From assembly GCA_964619055.1 (NCBI GenBank), contig CAZUDB010000070.1, positions 1 to 12,397 of the forward strand: 12,397 nucleotides of DNA. The letters are read 5' to 3'. Source of the DNA: CAYVUM01 sp964619055 (GTDB taxonomy: Bacteria > Pseudomonadota > Alphaproteobacteria > Rhodospirillales > Defluviicoccaceae). Positions 5,756-12,397 of the stretch are shown one piece after another; position 1 is the stretch's first letter, and each line of letters opens with the position of its first letter. A program made the position numbers and the translations under genes. Under the pieces are notes generated by a model that had not been told where the DNA came from, ran no database searches, and saw only the letters and a list, made by a program, of their open reading frames with translations.

Positions 5756-5806
5756 CCCGCCTTGCTTCCGTCGCCGCCGGGCGACAGGATCGGGCGGGGC
5801 AGCCCC
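5756..5806. terminator. Nested GC-rich hairpins between convergent genes (possible two-way terminator)
   Basis: An outer stem CCCGCC (5756-5761) / GGCGGG (5793-5798) encloses an inner stem GTCGCC (5770-5775) / GGCGAC (5780-5785) with a 4-nt loop. GGGG-CAG-CCCC (5796-5806) adds a competing stem. It lies between the ends of the cytochrome gene and the LpxR-family gene. No U-tract is seen on either strand, so the assignment rests on position and structure only. Confidence 0.4.
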
Positions 5807-5819
5807 TGGCGCCCATGCG

Positions 5820-6896
5820 CTAAAATCGAACCGCCGCGCTGAACGCGCCCCAGCGATCGGGCAGATTCTGGCCCTCGAACTCCTTGGTCCGCAAATTGAA
5901 GGTCAGCGTCAGGCGAACGCGATCGAGGATCATCGCGGCCCCAAGCTGGAAATCACCAACGAGCGGGCGCTTGTCGACACGGTGGCTGTCCTTGAAGCTG
6001 TTGCCGTCGAGGAAAATGTTCCGCAGCACCAACCGTCCCGTCGCGCCCGCAAACACATACCAGGCATTGCCACCCGCCGGCGCGTCGAAGGCTTCCAGGC
6101 CGGTGAAGTTGGGGCGAACCCGCGGTACCCCATAATCGACATCGAGGCCCTGGCCGAACCGCACGATGCCGCCCAACGTCAGGGAGGTGTCCACATTGCC
6201 GACGCTGACGCTAAACCCTGGGATCGCATCCAGCTCAACCCCTTCGGAGCGAACCGTGGGCAAGCGCGCTTTCCGATCGAAAATCAACGCGACACCAAGC
6301 TCGTCCTCGAGCTGATTGTCCCATCCATTGGGTCGCTGGGCCCCGATGATGTTGTGCACGAACTGTTGTGTCTCGCGGCCGAGCGCCGCTGGCCCCACGA
6401 CGCCCAGTTGCAGCTCCACCGTATCAAGCAGGTCGAGGTTCGTGCCGAACGCGCTGGAGTCGGCCTCGACCGCGAATGAAACGGCGCCATAGAGCCAGCC
6501 GGCGTAGGGCCGTTCGTCCACCAGGAGCTGGGGCGCGGAAATGTCCTCAGGCGTGTACAGGCTCTGGCCGACCGTAAAGCCATATCGGATCACTGGGCTG
6601 GCAGTCGGGCGATAAACGTCACGAACCGCGCCGTGCAGCCACGACTGCGCCAAGGGCTTGGGCGCCGTGATCCAGGACAAGCGAATCGCGTTGGTGAAAT
6701 GGCGGTCCGTGCCCGCGAAAACGTCGTTTTCAAACTGAAAGCTCAGCGTCCCGCTGGCATTCGCCACCCCGCACAGGCCGCCGAGAAGCAGCGCGATCAT
6801 CAAGCCAAGCGCGGCGACGCCACGACCTTCGACGCGGCGTAACTTGAGCCTCCCTGAGCCGGGCGCGGGCGTGGAAACACGGATGACAGGTGACAC
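5820..6896 (-). CDS. lpxR: LpxR-family lipid A deacylase, outer-membrane beta-barrel (DUF2219)
   Basis: LpxR removes the 3'-acyloxyacyl chain of lipid A at the outer membrane. This 358-aa protein has a signal sequence (hydrophobic core about 26-46, cleavage near ANA-SG), then the family's opening strand with ENDVFAGTDRHFTNAIRLSW (56-75), the DERPYAGWLYG motif (127-137) and QQFVHNIIGAQRPNGWDNQ (177-195). It ends in Phe, as outer-membrane barrels usually do. By comparison with Salmonella LpxR, Asn57/Asp58, Thr68 and His181 are the likely active-site residues; this is an inferred alignment. The only available upstream start is GTG at 6896, without a clear ribosome-binding site, leaving an unusually long charged region before the signal core. 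It is divergent from the Liv operon over 100 nt. A lipid A hydroxylase-like gene lies at the right end of the window. Confidence 0.85.
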   Translation of the reverse strand: MSPVIRVSTPAPGSGRLKLRRVEGRGVAALGLMIALLLGGLCGVANASGTLSFQFENDVFAGTDRHFTNAIRLSWITAPKPLAQSWLHGAVRDVYRPTASPVIRYGFTVGQSLYTPEDISAPQLLVDERPYAGWLYGAVSFAVEADSSAFGTNLDLLDTVELQLGVVGPAALGRETQQFVHNIIGAQRPNGWDNQLEDELGVALIFDRKARLPTVRSEGVELDAIPGFSVSVGNVDTSLTLGGIVRFGQGLDVDYGVPRVRPNFTGLEAFDAPAGGNAWYVFAGATGRLVLRNIFLDGNSFKDSHRVDKRPLVGDFQLGAAMILDRVRLTLTFNLRTKEFEGQNLPDRWGAFSAAVRF

Positions 6897-6996
6897 GAAC
6901 TTGGCCTAGGGTTGCGTAGAGCTTGTGCGATCATACCACGCACGACGACGTGTGCCCCGGTTCGTCGGCGCATCAACCCAAACAAGGGAGAGTTCG

Positions 6997-8190
6997 ATGC
7001 AGGCGCCAACTCGCCGCCGTTTTCTTGCCGGCTCGGCGGCCACGCTCGCCGCCGCGGCCGTGCCCCATCGCATCGCTTTCGGCCAGGCAGCACCGGTCAA
7101 GATCGGAATCTTGCTCCCCTACTCGGGCACCTATGCGTCGCTCGGTGAGTCCATCACCGCTGCTTTCAAGCTGCGTCTGGCCGAGGCTGGTACCACCATT
7201 GCCGGCCGGCCCGTGGAACTGATCGAACTGGACAGCGAAGCCGCACCGCCCAAAGCGCCACAAAATACCAAGCGTCTCGTCCAGCGCGACGGCGTCGATT
7301 TCCTCGTCGGGCCCGTGCATTCGGGCGTGGCCTTGGCCATGGCACAGACGCTTCGCGGTCAGGATAGGCCACTGATGATCATCCCCAATGCTGGTGCCAA
7401 TCAGCTTACGCGGGAACGCTGCGCGGCCAACATCTTCCGGACATCGTTCAGCAACTGGCAGACATCCTGGCCTTGCGGCAAGCTTGTCGCCGATGATGGC
7501 CACAAGACACTCGTCACGATTACGTGGAAGTATGCCGCCGGCCAACAACACGCAGCGGCTGCATCGGACCACTTTACCAATCTCGGCGGTGAGGTCATGG
7601 AGCAGATCTTCGTCCCCTTCCCGGACGTGGAGTTCCAAGCCCACCTGTCGCAGATCGCATCGCTGAAGCCCGATGCAGTATTTGCTTTCTTCTCCGGCGG
7701 TGGGGCGGTCAAGTTCGTGCGCGACTATGCGGCGGCCGGTCTCAAGGACCGAATCCCGCTCTACGCCAATGGCTTCCTCACCGACGAAGGCGTGCTGCCG
7801 GCCCAGGGCGAGGCCGCGGAGGGGATCAAAACCAGCATGCACTGGGCGGCAACCTTGGACAACCCCGCCAATGCCCGGTTCAAAACTGCATACCGCGAGG
7901 CCACGGGTAAGAATGCCGACGTCTTTGCCGTGCAGGGGTATGACACAGGCACCTTGATCGTCCGCGCCCTGGAGGCCGTACAAGGTGATACGGATGCGAC
8001 TGACGAAATGGTCCAGGCCATGGAGCGCTTTGAATTTGCGAATAGCCCCCGCGGCGTGTGGCGGCTCTCCGCTGCCCGAAACCCGATCCAGGATTTCTAC
8101 GCCCGCCGGGTCGAAAACGGCGCCAACGTCATCCTCGGTTTGGCCGCTAAGGCGCTGGACGACCCGGGCACCGGCTGCTCCTCGGCCTAG
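6997..8190 (+). CDS. Liv/HAAT-type ABC transporter solute-binding protein, Tat-exported
   Basis: A 397-aa protein of the branched-chain amino acid / amide binding family (Peripla_BP_6). The N-terminus TRRRFLAGSAATLAAAAVPH is a twin-arginine signal, with cleavage near residue 30, so the protein is exported folded. Family landmarks are KIGILLPYSGTYASLGES (35-52), VDFLVGPVHSGVALA (100-114), KPDAVFAFFSGGGAVKFV (224-241) and an AVQGYDTGTLIVRAL segment (311-325). The ATG at 6997 has AAGGGAGAG just before it; the frame is open further upstream but that part lacks a signal peptide. It opens a five-gene importer operon, with a 42-nt gap to livH. Members of this family bind branched-chain amino acids, aromatic acids, urea or amides; I cannot tell which here. 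Two cysteines at 142 and 160 could form a disulphide. Confidence 0.93.
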   Translation: MQAPTRRRFLAGSAATLAAAAVPHRIAFGQAAPVKIGILLPYSGTYASLGESITAAFKLRLAEAGTTIAGRPVELIELDSEAAPPKAPQNTKRLVQRDGVDFLVGPVHSGVALAMAQTLRGQDRPLMIIPNAGANQLTRERCAANIFRTSFSNWQTSWPCGKLVADDGHKTLVTITWKYAAGQQHAAAASDHFTNLGGEVMEQIFVPFPDVEFQAHLSQIASLKPDAVFAFFSGGGAVKFVRDYAAAGLKDRIPLYANGFLTDEGVLPAQGEAAEGIKTSMHWAATLDNPANARFKTAYREATGKNADVFAVQGYDTGTLIVRALEAVQGDTDATDEMVQAMERFEFANSPRGVWRLSAARNPIQDFYARRVENGANVILGLAAKALDDPGTGCSSA

Positions 8191-8232
8191 CCCACGCGGT
8201 CGCGCCACCGGCACCACCCATCGATCGCCCAA

Positions 8233-9102
8233 ATGGACCCAGCACAGCTTCTCGTTCAGATCCTCAATGGGGTCCAATTCGGATTCGTTCTGTTCCTGGT
8301 GGCGAGCGGACTGACGCTCGTCTTCGGGATCATGGGCGTGATCAACCTGGCCCATGGCGCCTTCTACATGGTGGGCGCTTATCTGGCCTTCTGGCTGGTG
8401 GGCCTGACCGGCAACCTGTTGTTCGCGATCGTTTTGGGCCTGCCGATGGCATTGGCTCTTGGCCTCGTCATCGAACGCCTCGCCATCGCACCGCTCTATT
8501 CGCGCAATCACCTGGACCAAGTCTTGCTCACCTTCGGATTGATCCTGGTGTTGGACGAGGCCCAGCAGCTGCTGTTCGGCAGCGATTTTCATTCCGTCGC
8601 AGTCCCGGCCGCGCTGGCCGGCTCGCTGCCGCTGACGGCGGCGCAGGACTATCCGGTCTACCGCCTGTTCGTTTCGGGGATTTGCCTGGCCGTCGCCATT
8701 GCGCTGTCGGTCATGATCAATCGAACCCGTCTCGGCATGGCCATTCGCGCCGGTGCCGCCAATCGGGAGATGGCCGAGGCGCTCGGTATCGATGTGCGCC
8801 GGCTGTTCGCGATCGTCTTCGCGCTCGGCGTCGCCCTGGCCGCCTTCGCCGGCATGGTCGCAGCGCCGATCAGCTCCGTATACCCCGGCATGGGTGAGCG
8901 GATCTTGATCATCTCGTTCGTGGTTGTTGTCATTGGCGGCATCGGTTCCGTGAAGGGGGCCTTTGTCGCCGCCATGCTGATCGGTCTCGCCGATACCTTC
9001 GGCAAGATCCTGGTGCCGGAGTTTGCGTCCGTCGTGATTTACGCCGTTATGGCCCTGGTGCTGGTTTTGCGGCCCCGGGGTTTGTTCGGACGTCCGGCAT
9101 GA
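8233..9102 (+). CDS. livH: LivH-type ABC transporter inner-membrane permease
   Basis: A 289-aa polytopic permease with about eight hydrophobic segments. It carries the LivH signature GLTLVFGIMGVINLAHGAFYMVGAY (27-51) and the conserved cytoplasmic region NREMAEALGIDVRRLF that contacts the ATPases. The length is typical. It pairs with LivM to form the channel fed by the Tat-exported binding protein. The ATG at 8233 lacks a strong ribosome-binding site, so translation may depend on the upstream gene. Its TGA overlaps the ATG of livM (ATGA), a sign of translational coupling. Confidence 0.95.
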   Translation: MDPAQLLVQILNGVQFGFVLFLVASGLTLVFGIMGVINLAHGAFYMVGAYLAFWLVGLTGNLLFAIVLGLPMALALGLVIERLAIAPLYSRNHLDQVLLTFGLILVLDEAQQLLFGSDFHSVAVPAALAGSLPLTAAQDYPVYRLFVSGICLAVAIALSVMINRTRLGMAIRAGAANREMAEALGIDVRRLFAIVFALGVALAAFAGMVAAPISSVYPGMGERILIISFVVVVIGGIGSVKGAFVAAMLIGLADTFGKILVPEFASVVIYAVMALVLVLRPRGLFGRPA

Positions 9103-10058
9103 CGGCTGCCTCCGGGCTCCGTGCGACGGTGCTGATCCCCTTCATGATCGCCGGCGCGTTGGCGCTTTTTCCCTTGGTCGGCGAGCCCTTCTATGTAGAA
9201 CTCGTGGTGCGCCTGATGATCCTGGCCGTGTTGGCCATGAGCTTGGACCTTCTGGTCGGCACCGCCGGTATGGTTAGCCTCGGCCACGCCGCGTTCTTCG
9301 GCGTGGGCGCGTACACACTCGCCCTGCTGACCCCTGAGATCGCGCCGGTCTCCCTCTGGTGGAGCCTGCCTGCGGCTATGCTGGTCGCCGGTGCAGCCGC
9401 GCTCGTCATCGGAGCTCTGGCCATTCGCACGAGCGGGGCTTCCTTCATCATGATCACCCTCGCTTTCGCCCAGATGGCATTCTATTTGGCCAGCGAAAAC
9501 GCCGCCTTCGGTGGCTCCGACGGTCTGTTCGTCTGGCATCCTCCGTCCGTCGCCGTCGGCGATGTCCCATTGTTGGACTTGGCCGATCCTGTGACCTTTT
9601 ACTTCGTGGTCCTGGGCGCCGTCGTGATCACGTATGTCCTGCTTGCGGCCGTGCGTGCCGCCCCGTTTGGCCGGGTTCTCACCGCTATCCGCATCGATCC
9701 CGGCCGGGCCCGCGCCCTCGGCTATCCGGTGCTCACCTACAAGCTGATCGCCTTCCTGATCGCCGGAACCCTCGCCGGCCTTGCCGGATACTTGGAAGCG
9801 ATCCACAGCGGTTATGTGAGCCCTGGGCTGATGAGCTGGCATCAATCGGGGCTTGTCTTGGTCATCGTCATCCTGGGCGGTGCCGGCAGCCTGTACGGGC
9901 CGGTGTTGGCGGCCTTCGTGCTTGGGCTCGCTCGCGACCAGATCCAGGACGTGACCGAGCATTGGTCACTGGCGCTCGGCCTGTTGATCATCCTGTTGGT
10001 CTTGGCCCTGCCCCGCGGTCTTGCCGGTCTCACGGCCGGGAAACGGCAATCTCCATGA
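9099..10058 (+). CDS. livM: LivM-type ABC transporter inner-membrane permease
   Basis: A 319-aa polytopic membrane protein. It has the LivM hallmark LDLLVGTAGMVSLGHAAFFGVGAY (49-72) and the coupling region TAIRIDPGRARALGYPVLTYKL (positions about 196-217). Long hydrophobic segments span most of the sequence. It forms the heterodimeric translocation path with LivH. The start overlaps the livH stop by 4 nt and its own stop overlaps the livG start in the same way, so the cistrons are probably translated in a coupled manner. The C-terminus ends in a basic tail (GKRQSP). Confidence 0.95.
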   Translation: MTAASGLRATVLIPFMIAGALALFPLVGEPFYVELVVRLMILAVLAMSLDLLVGTAGMVSLGHAAFFGVGAYTLALLTPEIAPVSLWWSLPAAMLVAGAAALVIGALAIRTSGASFIMITLAFAQMAFYLASENAAFGGSDGLFVWHPPSVAVGDVPLLDLADPVTFYFVVLGAVVITYVLLAAVRAAPFGRVLTAIRIDPGRARALGYPVLTYKLIAFLIAGTLAGLAGYLEAIHSGYVSPGLMSWHQSGLVLVIVILGGAGSLYGPVLAAFVLGLARDQIQDVTEHWSLALGLLIILLVLALPRGLAGLTAGKRQSP

Positions 10059-10837
10059 TCTTGGAGGTGCGCGATCTCTCCCGCGTCTTCGGGGCGCTTT
10101 CGGCCGTGGATGCGGTGACGCTGGCCTTTTCGCCGGGCCAAATCCATGCCGTGATCGGTCCCAATGGCGCCGGCAAAACCACCCTGCTCAATCTGTTGTC
10201 CGGAGAACTGAGCCCATCGGCGGGACGCATCCTGTTGGCAGGTGAGGACATCACCGCCCTGTCGCCCGCACGTCGGGCCCGTCTCGGCCTGGGGCGGACC
10301 TACCAGCGCACCACCGTGTTCGCGGACCTGACCTGCCTGGAGCATGCCTGGCTCGGCGCGCGCGCCTCCGTAACAGTCTGGCCGCGGCTTCTGGGCAGCC
10401 GCACCGCCGATGCCACAATCGACCTGCGCGCTCGGCAAGCGCTTGATCGGGTCGGCCTCGTCGATCGTGCCACCGATCGTGCCGGATCGTTGAGCCATGG
10501 GGAGCACGGTCAACTGGAGCTGGCCATGGTCCTGGCAGCGTCCCCGTCCGTGCTGCTGCTGGACGAACCCCTGGCCGGCATGGGGCGGGAGGAGTCGGAC
10601 CGAATGGCCACTCTGGTCCGGGACCTGACGCCTGAGCGCACCGTCATTTTGGTCGAGCACGATATGGACGCTGTCTTCGCCGTCGCGGACACGTTGACTG
10701 TCATGGTCGCAGGACGGGTGTTGGATACAGGGGCGCCGGCGGCGGTACGCGCCAACGTGGCCGTCCAGGACGCCTATTTAGGCGCAAGCACGATCGGTGG
10801 CGACGCAGCACTTGGCGACCCCATGTCGCCGCCATGA
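10055..10837 (+). CDS. livG: LivG-type ABC transporter ATPase
   Basis: A 260-aa ATP-binding subunit. Visible motifs are Walker A GPNGAGKT (35-42), Q-loop Gln84 in RTYQRT, signature LSHGE (146-150, in LSHGEHGQLELAMVLA), Walker B VLLLDE (166-171) and switch His202 in VEHDMD. The LSHGE form and the DEPLAGMG D-loop differ from the common LSYGQQ form of classical LivG and recall urea/amide-type members of the family. The frame is open far upstream, but the ATG at 10055, overlapping the livM stop, gives the standard length. It acts as a heterodimer with LivF on the cytoplasmic side. Confidence 0.95.
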   Translation: MILEVRDLSRVFGALSAVDAVTLAFSPGQIHAVIGPNGAGKTTLLNLLSGELSPSAGRILLAGEDITALSPARRARLGLGRTYQRTTVFADLTCLEHAWLGARASVTVWPRLLGSRTADATIDLRARQALDRVGLVDRATDRAGSLSHGEHGQLELAMVLAASPSVLLLDEPLAGMGREESDRMATLVRDLTPERTVILVEHDMDAVFAVADTLTVMVAGRVLDTGAPAAVRANVAVQDAYLGASTIGGDAALGDPMSPP

Positions 10838-11586
10838 TGTGGGGGGACGGCCCACCGTCGGATCGCCAGGGAACGCCGCTGTTGTCCCTGGACGACCTCC
10901 ATGTCCGCTACGGCAGCAGCCATGTTCTGAAGGGCATCGATCTCACCGTGCGGGCCGGCGAAGCCGTCGCCCTCCTTGGCCGTAATGGCATGGGCAAAAC
11001 CACGCTGTTGCGCGCGGTCATGGGCTTGGGCCCGGTTGCTGCCGGCGCGATCCGGTTCGACGGGCACCCAATCAACGGTTGGCGCCCCCACCACATCGCG
11101 CGCGCCGGCGTTGCCCTGGTGCCGGAAGGGCGCGGCATCTTTGCCAACCTCACGGTGCGTGAAAACCTGGTCCTCGCGGCCCGTCCGCCCGGGTCCGATC
11201 GCACTCAAGCAGTCTGGACCATGACGGACGTGGCCGCCCTGTTCCCCCGTCTCACCGAACGCCTCAGCCAATACGGCAATCAGCTTTCCGGCGGCGAGCA
11301 GCAAATGCTCGCCATTGCCCGGGCGCTCTTGACCAACCCGCGCCTGCTCCTGATCGATGAAGCAACCGAGGGCTTGGCTCCGGCGGTTCGGGATGAGATC
11401 TGGGGCGTCATCGCTCGCATTCGGGACGCGGGGCTGGCCAGCGTCGTGGTGGACAAGGACCTCCATGCCCTGCTCGCGCTTTGTGATCGTGCCTTGGTTT
11501 TGGTCAAAGGCGAGGTTGTCTACGCCGGCGCGAGCGCGGATTTGGCCCGCACAACGGACATCTTGAAAAGCCACCTGGGCGTCTAA
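10834..11586 (+). CDS. livF: LivF-type ABC transporter ATPase
   Basis: A 250-aa ATP-binding subunit with Walker A GRNGMGKT (49-56), signature LSGGEQQ (151-157), Walker B LLLIDE (171-176) and the PEGRGIF motif (97-103) typical of LivF. The switch region reads VVVDKDLHALL, with Lys208 where classical LivF has Gln (VEQN). This variant is met in a subgroup of Liv-type ATPases, so it does not by itself imply loss of activity. The first 14 residues extend beyond the usual start. The ATG at 10834 overlaps the livG stop by 4 nt. It is the last gene of the importer operon, and no regulator gene is attached. Confidence 0.95.
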   Translation: MMWGDGPPSDRQGTPLLSLDDLHVRYGSSHVLKGIDLTVRAGEAVALLGRNGMGKTTLLRAVMGLGPVAAGAIRFDGHPINGWRPHHIARAGVALVPEGRGIFANLTVRENLVLAARPPGSDRTQAVWTMTDVAALFPRLTERLSQYGNQLSGGEQQMLAIARALLTNPRLLLIDEATEGLAPAVRDEIWGVIARIRDAGLASVVVDKDLHALLALCDRALVLVKGEVVYAGASADLARTTDILKSHLGV

Positions 11587-11597
11587 AAAAGATGCGA

Positions 11598-11633
11598 CTC
11601 CAGACGCCGCGAGCGTTGCGGACGCTCTTGGAG
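11598..11633 (+). terminator. Two-tier hairpin after livF
   Basis: An outer stem CTCCA (11598-11602) / TGGAG (11629-11633) encloses a perfect inner 6-bp stem GAGCGT (11611-11616) / ACGCTC (11622-11627) with a 5-nt loop, 12 nt after the livF stop. No U-tract follows, so termination could be factor-dependent or the structure may protect the 3' end. Confidence 0.4.
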
Positions 11634-11650
11634 CAATCCATATCCGCTCC

Positions 11651-11677
11651 CTGAAAAAGCCCTCAAGCGCTTTTCAG
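11651..11677 (+). terminator. Second hairpin after livF, before the hydroxylase gene
   Basis: CTGAAAAAGC (11651-11660) pairs with GCTTTTCAG (11669-11677): nine base pairs with one bulged A and an 8-nt loop. U-residues form the 3' side of the stem rather than a free tail. Together with the preceding hairpin it probably separates the importer operon from the next gene. Confidence 0.4.
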
Positions 11678-11694
11678 CACGCGGGATCAAACCC

Positions 11695-12397
11695 ATGGAC
11701 ATTCTGGCCCAGGCTGTCTCGTTCAAGGTCCTCCTTCTCAGTGCATTCGTCGGCTCTGCCGCCTACGTCCATCTCCGCGGCAACGTCCGCCACCGCTTGA
11801 CGCGGCAGCTGTCGGACCATTCCACCTTTCTGGCACCCTTCAATTTGTTCATGTACGCCTTCTCGGCGGTACCCAACAAACCGATCCTGGACGTCTCGGA
11901 CGTACCGAGCATTCTAGTTCTGCGCGACAACTGGCGAGTGTTTCGCGACGAGGCGAAAGCGCTGATGGGCGTCGGTGAGATCAAGGTGTCCGAGAAGTAC
12001 GACGATCTCGGCTTTAACTTGTTCTTTCGCCGGGGCTGGAAACGCTTTTATCTCAAATGGTACGGCGACGATCTTCCGTCATCGCGAGAAATGTGCCCGC
12101 GCACCGTTGAGCTTCTCGGCCAAGTGCCGCAAGTGAAGGCGGCCATGTTCGCACTGCTGCTGCCGGGCGGTCGCTTGGTCCAGCATCGCGATCCGTTCGC
12201 GGGCTCACTTCGCTATCATTTGGGCTTGATCACGCCAAACGACGCCAAGTGCCGGATTTATGTGGATGGCCAGGAATACAGCTGGCGCGACGGTCAGGAC
12301 ATCCTGTTCGACGAAACCTACATCCATTGGGCCATCAACCGCCCGTGTGATCCTGTTTGCCGATGTGGAGCGGCCCATGCGCTATCGCTGGGCCGCA
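11695..12397 (+). CDS. Aspartyl/asparaginyl beta-hydroxylase (LpxO-like), frame broken near the 3' end and cut by the window edge
   Basis: The family comprises 2-oxoglutarate/Fe(II) dioxygenases; bacterial members include LpxO, which hydroxylates a lipid A acyl chain. The N-terminus has one hydrophobic helix (about 8-25), consistent with inner-membrane anchoring. The catalytic domain shows WYGDDLPSSREMCPRT (122-137), HRDPFAGSLRYHLGL (164-178, Fe ligands His164 and Asp166) and FDETYIHWA (205-213, third ligand His211). After Asn215 the frame turns into Cys-rich nonsense (RPCDPVCRCGA), while the frame shifted by one base reads VILFADVERPMRYRW from 12347, the expected family ending with the 2-oxoglutarate-binding strand. 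So an indel lies between about 12328 and 12346. It may be a real mutation, leaving a dead enzyme, or a sequence error. The ATG at 11695 has only a weak ribosome-binding site. Confidence 0.8.
   Translation, partial: MDILAQAVSFKVLLLSAFVGSAAYVHLRGNVRHRLTRQLSDHSTFLAPFNLFMYAFSAVPNKPILDVSDVPSILVLRDNWRVFRDEAKALMGVGEIKVSEKYDDLGFNLFFRRGWKRFYLKWYGDDLPSSREMCPRTVELLGQVPQVKAAMFALLLPGGRLVQHRDPFAGSLRYHLGLITPNDAKCRIYVDGQEYSWRDGQDILFDETYIHWAINRPCDPVCRCGAAHALSLGR

Noticed and set aside
6973..8592. Very long antisense open frame (539 codons, minus strand) across the binding-protein gene
   Set aside because: It is the shadow of a GC-rich gene. The translation is rich in His, Gln, Asp and Arg without domains, and the plus strand holds a clear Tat signal and Liv-family motifs.
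9039..9962. 307-codon antisense open frame across livM
   Set aside because: Low-complexity hydrophilic translation (many His, Gln, Gly, Asp), antisense to hydrophobic codons of a certain permease gene.
9842..10660. 272-codon antisense open frame across livM/livG
   Set aside because: No domain or start signal; explained by GC-biased third positions of the true genes.

Overview
The window looks like chromosomal DNA of a Gram-negative alphaproteobacterium, possibly of the Rhodospirillales. The grounds are a GC-rich sequence with alphaproteobacterial-looking proteins: a LOV/PAS sensor-like domain, a c2-type cytochrome, a tandem CbiX protein, a Tat-exported Liv-type solute-binding protein, and outer-membrane/lipid A enzymes. 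The taxon is an inference; there is no rRNA or other decisive marker. By eye, the left part (about 1-5800) is less GC-rich and more loosely packed than the right part.

Left edge to 2195 (minus strand): a probable operon of four short genes reading right to left. They are a 93-aa two-helix membrane protein, a 77-aa two-helix membrane protein, a YajC-like single-helix protein, and a LOV-like PAS domain protein whose photoactive cysteine position is proline. The first gene has a Shine-Dalgarno that can pair into an upstream hairpin. I do not recognise the two small membrane proteins. YajC normally sits with secD/secF, so this is an unusual set and the best candidate here for an undescribed system. 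A fragment of another gene may enter from the left edge.

2196-4219 (plus strand): a tRNA-Ser(UGA), then an orphan sugar-type periplasmic binding protein followed 5 nt later by a two-domain VOC (glyoxalase-fold) protein. No transporter membrane or ATPase genes accompany the binding protein.

4260-5740: a tandem CbiX-family protein on the minus strand, divergent from a small soluble c-type cytochrome on the plus strand. Their shared 208-nt upstream region carries inverted repeats. A perfect FNR-type palindrome sits at the 3' end of the CbiX gene, between two convergent genes.

5820-11586: an LpxR-family outer-membrane lipid A deacylase (minus) is divergent from a complete Liv/HAAT ABC importer operon (plus): Tat-signal binding protein, LivH, LivM, LivG, LivF. 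The last four are chained by 4-nt ATGA overlaps.

11587-12397: after two hairpins comes an LpxO-like aspartyl/asparaginyl beta-hydroxylase. It runs off the window and its conserved C-terminal strand is out of frame, so there is a frameshift or sequence error near 12340. Two probable lipid A modification genes thus flank the amino-acid-type importer.
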